This document shows, in pieces, positions 1-9,300 of a stretch of DNA of 35,417 nt (positions are counted from its first letter, which is position 1; every line of letters begins with the position of its first letter). Origin of the DNA: Phycisphaerae bacterium (GTDB lineage Bacteria; Planctomycetota; Phycisphaerae; SM23-33); assembly GCA_016782885.1 (NCBI GenBank), contig JADHXQ010000048.1:1-35417 (forward strand). The letters are read 5' to 3'. The notes below the pieces were generated by a model. That model did not search any database. It had not been told where the DNA came from and saw only the letters and a list, made by a program, of their open reading frames with translations. A program made the position numbers and the translations under genes.

Positions 1-1175
1 CTGATCCTGGTCGCGGCGCTGCGTCGTAGGTCGTAAGGCGTAAACCGGTCAACGCCCGCTCGTTTGCATGCTCGCTTCAGAGCTACGTTCAGAGTCTGGG
101 ACTTGTATTGCTCTCCAGGCTTTATCATAGGATGCTCTTTGCGGTTCGTACCCCGCCGATTCCCGTAGCCAGCAGGCGTTTTGCGATTGGCCAATCTCTT
201 GTCCAGAAGTTCTTGAATGGCTTCATCTGGGCTGAAAATGTAAGCTTTGGATGTGAAGCTCTTGATCCGCGGCTTCAGGATGGCCTGCACTTCCGATGTA
301 AGTGGGATAGCACGAACCCGGTGCAGGTGAGCCGTCTTATGGTCACCAACGTCGCTGGCGTCACGGCCGGGGACATAGACCCAGCAATCCGGATCATTTC
401 GGCTGATGTCAAATGGACGCATGCGGCATACTTCTGAGGGTCGCATCGCAGTGGCCCACATAATGCGAAACATGTCGGCTACGACAGATGTCAAGTTCTC
501 GGTTACTTTGTTGAACTCCTCAAGGGTAACGGCAGCCCGCTTGGGCTTGTCTATCGCGGAAGTTTGCCCCAGACGCAGCGGCCGAACCTCTTTCAGCAGT
601 TGCTTCTGGGCGTCCGTAGTAATCTGCCGGCCTATCCCCCACTGCCACATCTTATAGATCCCGTTCATCACGCTGTTAATAGCGGTTCGCCTGTATGCGA
701 TCGGCTCCTCCTGATCGTCATTGCGAAAGTATCGATACTTCACCATGGCGTCCTGAATTCCCTTGAGTTCATCGGGACCGAAATCGGCCACCGGCCAGTG
801 GGCGTATGGATCAAGGAATGGTCTAAGCTGATTGATCTTGTTAAGGGCGGGGTTCGATCTCCCATTGCTGAGTGGCCGATGGTATTCCGCGAGCGACTCA
901 ACGTATTTCTCAACGAGATGTCCAACCGTCCGGATAGTCGTGGGGTTGACCGCTCGCTCGATCGCCTCGTAGGGATCGATGAAACTCAGCGTTTTTTCGG
1001 GATGCCTGTTGAACAGGTCGAGCCACTGGCCAAATGCGATATAGATTTCCCCTTCGCTTCGGCCATCCGGTGGGCCAAAGCTGACACTGGTGCGCCGCCC
1101 GTCCGCCCTGTAGACATCGGTGACGAACGAGCGACCTTTTCGCCTCAGAGTTGGAGGTTTGCGTTTTCCTGCCAT
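1..1175 (-). CDS. Tyrosine recombinase (integrase), 3' end cut by the window edge
   Basis: Site-specific DNA recombinase of the phage-integrase (tyrosine recombinase) family, expected to excise and integrate the neighbouring element. I translated it from the minus strand: ATG at 1175-1173, about 391 codons open to the edge. A short N-terminal arm (MAGKRKPPTLRRKG) and a core-binding helical domain (about 80-200) precede the catalytic domain. Box I is TAMRPSEV with catalytic Arg245; the box II region is TPYDLRRSAAT with Arg384, with Tyr381 in the place of the usual His. The nucleophilic Tyr would lie beyond the window, so activity cannot be judged. A GGGAG ribosome site (1183-1187) lies 7 bases before the ATG, which supports this start. 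The gene faces away from the tRNA-like repeat at 1413-1447, an arrangement common for tRNA-targeting integrases. Confidence 0.9.
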   Translation of the reverse strand, partial: MAGKRKPPTLRRKGRSFVTDVYRADGRRTSVSFGPPDGRSEGEIYIAFGQWLDLFNRHPEKTLSFIDPYEAIERAVNPTTIRTVGHLVEKYVESLAEYHRPLSNGRSNPALNKINQLRPFLDPYAHWPVADFGPDELKGIQDAMVKYRYFRNDDQEEPIAYRRTAINSVMNGIYKMWQWGIGRQITTDAQKQLLKEVRPLRLGQTSAIDKPKRAAVTLEEFNKVTENLTSVVADMFRIMWATAMRPSEVCRMRPFDISRNDPDCWVYVPGRDASDVGDHKTAHLHRVRAIPLTSEVQAILKPRIKSFTSKAYIFSPDEAIQELLDKRLANRKTPAGYGNRRGTNRKEHPMIKPGEQYKSQTLNVALKRACKRAGVDRFTPYDLRRSAATRI

Positions 1176-1200
1176 CTTTGGACTCCCTTGGACTGCTCTC

Positions 1201-1229
1201 TATATAACATACGCTGAACCGAATATCAA
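1201..1229 (-). promoter_or_regulatory. Sigma-70-like promoter of the integrase gene
   Basis: On the minus strand, TTGATA (1229-1224) and TATATA (1206-1201) are separated by exactly 17 bases, about 25 bases upstream of the integrase ATG. The match to the sigma-70 consensus is close in an otherwise GC-rich window. No transcription data are available. Confidence 0.6.
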
Positions 1230-1235
1230 GACTGA

Positions 1236-1257
1236 CGCCGCAGAATCGCCGCAGAAT
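1236..1257. repeat. Two tandem 11-bp direct repeats between integrase and att site
   Basis: CGCCGCAGAAT occurs twice back to back (1236-1246 and 1247-1257). Tandem short repeats between an integrase gene and its att core are typical of arm-type integrase or excisionase sites. That role is inferred. Confidence 0.55.
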
Positions 1258-1288
1258 GGGCCGATTATTGCGAGATTAGTAGATCCTA

Positions 1289-1311
1289 GATGAGATTAAC
1301 TGAATCTCATC
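1289..1311. promoter_or_regulatory. Perfect 9-bp inverted repeat near the att site
   Basis: GATGAGATT (1289-1297), a 5-base loop (AACTG) and AATCTCATC (1303-1311) form a perfect hairpin or operator-like palindrome. No T-run follows on either strand, so a simple intrinsic terminator is unlikely. Its position between the integrase promoter and the tRNA-like repeat suits a recombination-accessory or repressor site. Confidence 0.45.
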
Positions 1312-1374
1312 GAGAACTTTATAGAACTCTAACCAATTCTACACTCAATTGTTATGTGCTGAAATACCTATAAT

Positions 1375-1447
1375 CCCCGTTGATTCGGTTAACCCGAGCG
1401 CCTGCTCGACACGCAGGAGGTCACTGGTTCAAGTCCAGTACGGCTCA
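1375..1447 (+). pseudogene. Degenerate tRNA-Val(GAC)-like sequence
   Basis: The 3' half is a clean tRNA. The anticodon stem is CCTGC (1401-1405) with GCAGG (1413-1417) around the loop TCGACAC, whose anticodon is GAC (1408-1410). The T arm is ACTGG-TTCAAGT-CCAGT (1423-1439). The 3' acceptor strand is ACGGCTC (1440-1446) with discriminator A1447. The 5' half is damaged: the expected acceptor strand GAGCCGT reads CCCCGTT, the D arm is not canonical, and position 33 is C instead of the near-universal U. The total length of 73 nt is right for a tRNA without CCA. I read it as a decayed or recombination-generated tRNA copy rather than a working gene. Confidence 0.6.
1413..1447 (+). repeat. Left copy of 35-bp direct repeat (putative att site)
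   Basis: Bases 1413-1447 are identical to 24712-24746, and identity stops at 1412 and 1448. The repeat runs from the 3' anticodon stem to the tRNA discriminator base. This is the segment that tRNA-integrating tyrosine recombinases usually duplicate on insertion. An integrase gene starts about 240 bases to the left. Confidence 0.8.
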
Positions 1448-1551
1448 GTGACGCAAGCCTTTGCAAATCAAAAATCTTATATGGGGTCGTTATACATCAT
1501 TTCTAGTGTTGATCGTGGCACTACACTTTTGAACATGCAGAAACGTGTAGA

Positions 1552-1800
1552 ATGTCACGAAGTCGATCCGCATTCCACCTCCTTTCTTACCACAAGCTGA
1601 CCGGGCAGTATTACGTGACTCGATGACAAAACAGGGTCTACCTTGGAACCGATCGGGATGGGGCCGGCCTTGGGAGCCAATTCCGTGTGGTTGTCGATAC
1701 GTGTTCCAAAGATTTCGTTTTTGCATAAGAACAGTTTATGGGAATTCGGATTCGGGAGACTTACAAGGCAATACGGCAGAGAATACTTTTGGATGTTGCC
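1552..1800 (+). pseudogene. Decayed integrase gene, N-terminal remnant
   Basis: From ATG 1552 the reading frame gives MSRSRSAFHLLSYHKLTGQ, continues YYVTR, stops at a TGA and resumes in frame as QNRVYLGTDRDGA before a further stop near 1726. The pattern of a YHK-x-TGQ strand followed by a YLG turn is the N-terminal signature I know from planctomycete phage-type integrases. After about 1731 another open stretch (IRETYKAIRQR) resembles the start of the core-binding domain of such proteins. Stops and a likely frame change make it non-functional. The catalytic domain is absent. The family call rests on pattern recognition only. Confidence 0.5.
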
Positions 1801-1956
1801 TCGCTTGCGCAGTGCCTACACCCGGCTAACGGTCACGAGACGGAGCCCCCCGCCGCGGTTTTCGCAAGATGATCCTTGTTGTGGAATGATGGGCAAGTAG
1901 AATCACAACGGTAATTCGCGATTACTCTCAATGCAACTATCATGGAGACGCGAGAG

Positions 1957-3684
1957 ATGAAAACAAGACTACTTTTCGCCTTGATTACGACTGCTTCATT
2001 TATCGCCGCGGTGCGGGCGGCTGAACCCTGGCCGGCGAACGTCAAAGGGCACGTGCCCGTCAAGCCCGGCGAGCATCCGCGACTGCTGTTTCGCCGGAGC
2101 GACCTGCCCAAGCTGCGGGCGCGGGCGAAAACACCCGAGGGTCTGGCGATCCTCAAACGCCTTAAGATCACTCTCAACGGGAGCGACGGCGCTTCGATGC
2201 CGGAAAATCTCGGTATGAAGGGCAAGGCGTCCAAGGACGGTTCGGGCCAATTCGCCAAGGACCCCGCCGGAAAGACGTTCACCATCTCACACGTCGCGGG
2301 ATACGGCTTCCTGTACCAGCTCACCGGCGAGAAGAAGTACGCCGACCTTGGCCGCAAGGCGATGGATACGTCGCTGGCGGGCTATCGCGGGCGCGACCGC
2401 CGGTATTCGTTCAAGGCTCCGTACGGCGCGTTGCGGGCCGGTCCGTCGCTGGGCTGGGGCGTACTCGGATACGATTTGTGTTATGACGGCTGGGATGAGG
2501 CCTATCGCAGCAAGATCGCCAAAGTGATTTTCGACTACGATGAAGGCAAGAACATGTCCCTGGCCGAACTGGTCAAGGGCAGCCGTCACTTCCCGGCGAG
2601 CAACCACTGGGGAATGCAGGTCGGCGGAGGAGCAATGGCCTTAATGGCGATTGCAGGCGACCGGGGGCTCGATCAGTCGACGATTGACAAACTGCTGAAG
2701 ACCAGTGAAACATCGATGATCCGCAACGTCACTGAGGGTTTCGGCGACGGCGGGTATTTCGCCGAGGGCGACGGCACGGGCAGCATGGCCAGCCACATAA
2801 TCTACCTGTCGGCGATTCAAGCATGGCGGGTGTCGATGGGCAAGGATTTTGTAAGCCCGCGTCCCAACGTGCGGTGGACGGCGCTGAAGTGGTTCCTGCT
2901 TACGATTCCTCAGGGTAAGGATATGAGATATCTGCGCAAGGGCTTTCCGGAGCGCGGCGGGTATCCGCACAATATATGGGCTCGCCCCGACGGAGTAAGC
3001 GGAGCGGGTTATTTCTCGATCGGGTACGAGGCGGTGCTTCCGTCTCAGCGTGCAGGAATATGGGGCTTCTATCACAAGTACGTAAAAGATTGGGACGAGA
3101 AGAACGGTTTCACCTGGGATACTATCAGCCCGTATCCGCACCACTCGATACTAGCGTTTGTAAACACGCCGTTCGATCTCAAACCGGTTAATCCGGCCGA
3201 GTGCATTCCTCGCTGCGTGCGCGATTCGAAGCACGGTTTCTACGGATTCCGCAACCGTTGGAAAGATGAGAACGATATCGTGATCACGCAGTTGGCCAGG
3301 AAGTCGCCCGCCCGTTTTCGGCACGGCCCGGATCGTTCGATGCTGATCCGCCATCACGGCAAGAAAACCAGTTGGGGTTCGCTGCCTGCCAAGGCGACGG
3401 TTTGGATCCCGGGCTCCGACGGTTCTGCGATTATCGGTTCGGACAAGTCCTGCGTTGCGATTGACTTTTCGGGCGTATCAGGGGCCGACGGCATGCTGGT
3501 CATGACCGGCTCGGGGGCCCCGAAGGAAGGGACGCTGTCAATCGGTGGCGTGAAGTTCAGCTTCAAGTTCCTTACTTCCGGCGCCGCCCCCACGCCGAAA
3601 GTCGAAGGCGACAAGATCATCATCGGATCTCAAACGGTCTACTTCAAGGATGGGAGAATCGTGCTGAGCAAGATGGCCGATTAA
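1957..3684 (+). CDS. Secreted heparinase-like polysaccharide lyase, short form
   Basis: Predicted exported enzyme of the alpha/alpha-toroid (heparinase II/III-like) superfamily, whose members cleave uronic-acid polysaccharides by beta-elimination; the substrate is unknown. The ATG at 1957 is preferred over the in-frame ATG at 1942, because GGAG (1944-1947) then sits 9 bases upstream and the protein begins directly with a signal peptide (MKTRLLFALITTASFIAAVRA). Motifs include GEHPRLLFRRSDL near the N terminus of the mature protein, SNHWGMQVGGG at about 215 in the helical core, and GDGGYFAEGDGTGSM. A beta-rich C-terminal part starts around GFYGFRNRW. The length is 575 residues. It is a close paralogue of the C-terminal two thirds of the next gene, 48 bases downstream. 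It is the first gene of the operon. I could not assign catalytic residues with confidence. Confidence 0.7.
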   Translation: MKTRLLFALITTASFIAAVRAAEPWPANVKGHVPVKPGEHPRLLFRRSDLPKLRARAKTPEGLAILKRLKITLNGSDGASMPENLGMKGKASKDGSGQFAKDPAGKTFTISHVAGYGFLYQLTGEKKYADLGRKAMDTSLAGYRGRDRRYSFKAPYGALRAGPSLGWGVLGYDLCYDGWDEAYRSKIAKVIFDYDEGKNMSLAELVKGSRHFPASNHWGMQVGGGAMALMAIAGDRGLDQSTIDKLLKTSETSMIRNVTEGFGDGGYFAEGDGTGSMASHIIYLSAIQAWRVSMGKDFVSPRPNVRWTALKWFLLTIPQGKDMRYLRKGFPERGGYPHNIWARPDGVSGAGYFSIGYEAVLPSQRAGIWGFYHKYVKDWDEKNGFTWDTISPYPHHSILAFVNTPFDLKPVNPAECIPRCVRDSKHGFYGFRNRWKDENDIVITQLARKSPARFRHGPDRSMLIRHHGKKTSWGSLPAKATVWIPGSDGSAIIGSDKSCVAIDFSGVSGADGMLVMTGSGAPKEGTLSIGGVKFSFKFLTSGAAPTPKVEGDKIIIGSQTVYFKDGRIVLSKMAD

Positions 3685-3732
3685 GCACGAAACGCCCGGA
3701 ATGAAATATCGCAAGTAGCAGAGGACAACACA

Positions 3733-6312
3733 ATGAGTTTGACTCGATATCGCATATGGATAATCGCAGTGGTATGCGTACTTGCATCGACTTCGGCTGT
3801 CGGCCGGGCGGGCCAGCGCAAGTGGCAGATCATATTCGACGGGATATTTCGCGGCGGAACCAAGCCGCTGTACCTCTACGGGCGTGAAAACGACGGCAAG
3901 TGGACTGTTGCGATAGGTTCTTCGCGCGATCCGGACCGGCAAGGCCGCAAGACCTACAACCGCAGTTGGTATTGCGGAGATATGTCCGGCGCACCAATCA
4001 AGGATGGGAAGATGAAGGGGCAATTCACGCTCCACATTACACCTGATCTGTGGGTGCCCCGCGATCACAAGCACTACACGATGGAGTTCGACATCGACGC
4101 CGCGGTCGACAATGCGGGCAAGATGTCGGGCAAGTACGAGATCGCGAAGATCAACACCAAAGACGTGTCGGTCAAGGACCTCGGACGAAGCGGAAAGGTT
4201 ACCGGACAAGTCAGCGACGACAACCAGCCCAACCTGCCCGACAACGTAACCTTTCAGTGTAATATGCAGGGCACGCTTGTAGGCGGCGATCCGACCTACG
4301 GCGGGCGATGCATGGTGCTGCTGCTGGGGCTCGAGGGCGGAAAGCTGACCTCGACAATCCACGGGCAACTCAGCCAGAAATTCGCCGTACACGGTAAGAA
4401 GGGCTTCACCTTCAAAGGCAACACCGCAACCGCCGACCGCGACCGGATCAAGGCCCACATCACCGTGCCGAGCATGACGCTCGACATGGAGCCTTGTCGC
4501 TATATCTACGAGCTCCAAGGGGCGTATCTCGGCCCGGTGATGGTCGGGATGTACAAGCTGACGGTCAAGATCGAAGGCAAATCCGCCGTGGTACTCACCG
4601 GCAGCTTTGACGGAAAATGGACCAAGGGCGTAACGCACATGAAGAAAAGCGACGATCGGCCCTGGTTCAAGCCCGTCACGGGTTTCAAGCCCCCCGCCGC
4701 CGGCGAGCATCCGCGCCTGCTGTTCCGCAAGAGCGATCTGCCCGCCCTGCGAGCCAAAGCCAAAACGCCCGAAGGCAAAGCGATCCTCAAGCGTTTGGGC
4801 GTCCTGCTCGACGGCAAGGAGGGCAAGACCATGACAACGCTATTCAGCAAGGCGACTCACGCGTACATGGGCGGCGGCTACAAGTCCACAAGCATCGACA
4901 CGCCGGGGGTCTACACGCTCAGCCACGTCGCCGGATACGGCCTGCTGTACCAGCTTACCGGCGAGCAGAAGTACGCCGACTTCGGCAAGCAGTGTTTCGA
5001 AAAAGCTCTCGCAGGCGTGCGAGACCGAGACGACCGCTACAGTTTCCTCAAACCGGGCGGCGCCCTCCGGGCCGGGCCTACGGTCGGCTGGTACGCCGTC
5101 GGATACGATCTGTGCTACGACGGGTGGGACAAAGCAACCCGTGAGAAGTTCGGTCTCGCTCTGGCCGAATACTCCGAGGGCTCGAAAAAGACCTACGACC
5201 TCGAGGCCCTTGCCCGGGGAACCATGCCGCCGGGAAGCAACCATTTCGGTATGCAGATCGGCGGCGCATCAATGGCGCTGCTGGCGGTTACGGGCGAGAA
5301 GTTCGTTGACCAGAAGAAGATCGACACGCTGCTGGCGATCGCACGCCAGAGCATGATCCGCAACGTAAGCGAGGGCTTTGGTGACGGCGGATTCTTCGCC
5401 GAGGGCGACGGCACGGGCTCAATGGCGTCGCACATCGCATATCTCACCGCAGTTCAGGCGTGGCGCAACGCGGGAGGCCTTGACTACGCTTCCATAGATC
5501 GGCCTAACGTGCGAATGACGGCTTTGAAGTGGGTATACCTGACGGTGTTCCGCAACGGGAAGCCCGACGTCTGGCCGATCCGAGGAGCCTACGGACACAA
5601 CGTCTGGTCCAGACGCGGAATCAGCGGAGGCGGGTACTTCGCTCTCGGGCTTGGAGCGGTATCCCAACCGCAACAAGCGGCGATGAAATGGTGCTACAAT
5701 CACTTCCTGGCCGGACCGGACGCACAAGCATCCGCGCCATACGACACCATCAGCCGCTACCCCCACGTGGCGGTATGCTCGCTGGTTAACTGGCCGATAT
5801 CTCAGGCCCCCAAGCCCCCCGCCACCGTCCTGCCGCTGTGCTATCGAGATTCAAGTTGCGGTTTCTACGCCTGGCGCAATCGCTGGCGAGACGCCAACGA
5901 CACCGTCATCACCGTGCTGACCAATAGAACCCAGGGCTACATGAGCGCCAAGCCCGATCGTACGCTCTGCCTGAACACCATGGGCAAACACATAAGATGG
6001 GGCAGCGTCCAGGACGGGCCAACGAAATACTGGCGGTCGTCTCCAGGCGGGCAAGCCAGTTCGTTGACACTGGCTGACGGCACGTGCTTTGTCGTTGACT
6101 TCACCGGCGCCAGCGGAGCAGACGTAATGCTTGTGACGACAGGCAAGGCCGAAGGCCAGTCGGTAAAACTCGGCGGCAAGACGCTGACATTCTACTTCCC
6201 CACCGTCCAGAGTCCGCCCAAAGCCAAAATCCAGGGCGACGCGATCGTCATAGGCAAACAGCAAATAATGCTGAAAGGCGGTAATCTCGCAGTCAGCGTA
6301 TCGATGGAGTGA
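3733..6312 (+). CDS. Secreted heparinase-like lyase with extra N-terminal beta domain
   Basis: An 859-residue exported protein with signal peptide MSLTRYRIWIIAVVCVLASTSAVG. Residues about 27-310 form a beta-rich domain of Gly/Lys-rich strands (for example DGKMKGQFTLHI and GKMSGKYEIAK) that I do not recognise. It may help bind substrate. Residues about 317-859 repeat the architecture of the preceding gene: GEHPRLLFRKSDLPALRAKAKTPEG, SNHFGMQIGGASM, GDGGFFAEGDGTGSM and GFYAWRNRW, so the pair arose by duplication. GAGGA (3721-3725) lies 7 bases before the ATG. Heparinase II/III-like polysaccharide lyase is the likely class, with unknown substrate. The following gene starts 6 bases after the stop. 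Confidence 0.7.
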   Translation: MSLTRYRIWIIAVVCVLASTSAVGRAGQRKWQIIFDGIFRGGTKPLYLYGRENDGKWTVAIGSSRDPDRQGRKTYNRSWYCGDMSGAPIKDGKMKGQFTLHITPDLWVPRDHKHYTMEFDIDAAVDNAGKMSGKYEIAKINTKDVSVKDLGRSGKVTGQVSDDNQPNLPDNVTFQCNMQGTLVGGDPTYGGRCMVLLLGLEGGKLTSTIHGQLSQKFAVHGKKGFTFKGNTATADRDRIKAHITVPSMTLDMEPCRYIYELQGAYLGPVMVGMYKLTVKIEGKSAVVLTGSFDGKWTKGVTHMKKSDDRPWFKPVTGFKPPAAGEHPRLLFRKSDLPALRAKAKTPEGKAILKRLGVLLDGKEGKTMTTLFSKATHAYMGGGYKSTSIDTPGVYTLSHVAGYGLLYQLTGEQKYADFGKQCFEKALAGVRDRDDRYSFLKPGGALRAGPTVGWYAVGYDLCYDGWDKATREKFGLALAEYSEGSKKTYDLEALARGTMPPGSNHFGMQIGGASMALLAVTGEKFVDQKKIDTLLAIARQSMIRNVSEGFGDGGFFAEGDGTGSMASHIAYLTAVQAWRNAGGLDYASIDRPNVRMTALKWVYLTVFRNGKPDVWPIRGAYGHNVWSRRGISGGGYFALGLGAVSQPQQAAMKWCYNHFLAGPDAQASAPYDTISRYPHVAVCSLVNWPISQAPKPPATVLPLCYRDSSCGFYAWRNRWRDANDTVITVLTNRTQGYMSAKPDRTLCLNTMGKHIRWGSVQDGPTKYWRSSPGGQASSLTLADGTCFVVDFTGASGADVMLVTTGKAEGQSVKLGGKTLTFYFPTVQSPPKAKIQGDAIVIGKQQIMLKGGNLAVSVSME

Positions 6313-6318
6313 AACCTG

Positions 6319-9300
6319 ATGAAGAGGCAAGCAATTGTTGTGGTGTTAGGCGTCCTTTGGACTGTTGGGTCTGCGGCGTGGGCCCAGCCGGCCAGGGATA
6401 TCTGCGATGCAATCGGGACCCGGCGCGGTTTGTTCGTCGTGGCGGCCGAGGACGCCAAACTCGCCAAAGAACTGGCTCAAGCCCAGCCGGTTGTTGTATT
6501 CATTGCGGCGCCGACTACGAAGGTCGAGTCCCTCCGCGCCGAACTGGTTGCAGCAAATCTGCACGGCCGCGTGACAGTCGGTTCGGTCCGGGGCAATCGC
6601 TTGCCATTGATCGACAATATCGCGGCCGTGCTGATTGATCCGGGCGGTACGATCGACACCAAAGAAGCCATGCGCGTAGTTCGTCCGCTGGGGCATCTCT
6701 ACTCCAGGAAAACCGCGACGCAGAAACCCTGGACCAAAGGCGCCGATAACTGGGGCCAGTATCACTACAACGCCGCGATGACCGATCGGTCGAATGATAT
6801 GGTCGCAGGCCCGGCCCGCGGGATTCAGTGGCTCGCTGGTGATAATTCGATTCAACCTGCGAAGATGGGCGTGCGCGTCGTCGGTTCGCTCATCGTGCAG
6901 GTCGAAGAGCGTGGTGTTGTCGTTCGCGACGCGTTCAGCGGGTTGCCCGTATGGCGCCGCCCCGAGTTGAAACCGAGTAATCGTTACGCATTCCTCGCCG
7001 ACGAAAAGCATGTCTACCTGATCCCGCGGGCCAACTCTCGAAACCCGATCTATCCGCCCCACATGGTTGCGATCGACCTGAAGACGGGCAAGAACGTCCT
7101 GGAATACAACCAGGGCGTAAAGCTTGGTTGGGCGATCGTCGGTCACAGTTACGCCGAAAACAAGAAGATCGAGAAGACTGACCGCGATAAAGCCAAGAAG
7201 AACACCGAACGCGCAAAAAAGTCATATGAAGCCGTTCAGGCCCGACTCGCAGACGGCGTGCTCCTGCAGACGATCCACAATAAAATGGTCGCCCTCGAAG
7301 CCGCGACGGGCAAGATGCTGTGGGAAAAGAACCTTACCGGCTCGGTTGAGGTGTCCGACCGAAAGGGCACGCGGAAAGCTCCGCTTCACTGGCATCATCC
7401 GATGATCATCGACGGAAAGGTGTATGCTGTGGAAGGTGAGACTACGCCTTCATGGTCCTACACGCACTGGCCGATGGGTGCGGTGCGCATGATTCACTGC
7501 CTCGATCTCAAAACGGGCAAGAGCCTGTGGGCCTGGGACTGGCCCGATAAACTGGGCCGGCATCCCGCAGCGTACAATATGACGCCCGTGGGCGATTGGC
7601 TGGGGCTGACGCTGCGAACAAAGGCGTTTGCAAAGGGGGCGTCGGGCGTGCTATTTGTCAAGAAGGACGGATCAACCTACAAGCATGCAGGCTCCTCTCC
7701 CTACGGCAAGGAAATCGGAGGCGGCCACTCGCACACGCGCATGATGTATGTGGGCGACAAGGTGTGGATTCACCACACGACCAAACCGCAGAGCACGATC
7801 GATCTGAGCGCCCCGGGCGACAAGGCCAAATGGGGCCAGGAATTCACCAAACTGCCTCGACCGGTCGGATGCACCGTTATGCGCGCCACGCCAAGGTACA
7901 TTTTCGGTTCGCTGACCACCTACGCGGTTTCCGACAACAGTATCCGACACACCAACGCTGCTCGTTCGGTCTGCGACGTGGGCGCTATTCCCGCAGCGGG
8001 CATGACCTTCATCACGCCGACGCAATGTTTCTGCGCCCCGTATCTGCCGGGCTTCAAGGCGTTTCATCCGCGTCGGTTTGAAGGCGTACAAGAGATCGAA
8101 CGCCTCGAACCCGGCGCGGCGAAACCCGCGGTCAAATCCGACGCGCCGACCGACTGGCCGATGTACATGGCCGACGCCCGCCGCAGCAACTGGACGTCGG
8201 CGATGCTTCCCAAAACGCTCAAGCGGCTCTGGGCGATAAAGCCCGCCCCGGAAGATCCCAAACATCCGATCGTTGGCGAGTGGCGTGACAACTGGTACAC
8301 GCAGGGCCCGGCGACCTCGGTCTCGATCTCCGAAGGCGCCGCAGTGTTTGGGCTGATCGATCGGCAGCAGGTAGTTTCTCTCAATGCCGCCGACGGTAAG
8401 GAAAAATGGCGAGCGACTCTGGACGGGCGCGTCGACACCGCTCCAACGATCCGAAAGGGCATCGTTTATGCCGGAACGCGAAACGGATGGGTCTACGCCC
8501 TGAACCGCGACAGCGGCAAGCTGATCTGGCGATTCTTCGCGGCACCGCGGACTGAACAACTGATGACCTTCGGCCAGCTCGAATCACGATGGCCCCTGTT
8601 CGGAAGCGTTCTGGTCGACGACGACGGCGTGTGGGCGCTGGCCGGACGCCACAACGACACCGACGCGGGGCTCTGGTGGTGGAACCTCGATGCGATAACG
8701 GGCAAGACGCTTGGGTCCGGACGCCTGGGCAGCGACACCCTGCCTACCAGCGTGGTCAGCGTTCGCGGGCGAAGCGACAAGCTGCTCAGCGGCGCCAACT
8801 CTCCGGTCATCTCAAACGGAAAACTCATGTTCATGCCGGGCATCTACCTGGAGAAGAAGGAACGCAAGCTGGTCGCGTTCGACATCCGGCGTCGCGAAGG
8901 ATCCCGCGGAGAGCACGCCTGGTGGACCGACAATTTCAAATACGACATGGTGGTCCCCGGAAACCAGGGCCTGGTCTTCGATTACACGCAGATGGGCGGA
9001 TACAAGATGCCCTACTACGGACACACCCAGGCTCCCGTTTACGCCTACAACGGCAACCGGTTCATTCATGCCGGCGGGACGACCCGCGAGCAGCATCGCG
9101 GAGGCGATCGGGGCGGGCGCCGCACAGAGGTCACTCGTTTCCGCAAATACGATGAACTTCGGGATGTTCCGCACAAGGATCCGGAACGGGCCGCGCGAGG
9201 CGTCAAGATGAAAGCTGGAAACGAGGTGATCTGGAAAGGCGCATACCACGAATCCGACGGTACGGGCCTTGGCGGTCTGGCCGTCGCCGGCGACGCGGTC

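Noticed and set aside
564..1217. Plus-strand ORFs over the left edge (108-437, 406-657, 564-1217)
   Set aside because: The minus strand encodes a tyrosine recombinase with conserved catalytic motifs across the whole stretch, so these are shadows.
3538..4710. Long minus-strand ORF (390 codons) opposite the second lyase
   Set aside because: It has no signal peptide, motif or ribosome site, and it spans two real plus-strand genes and the gap between them.
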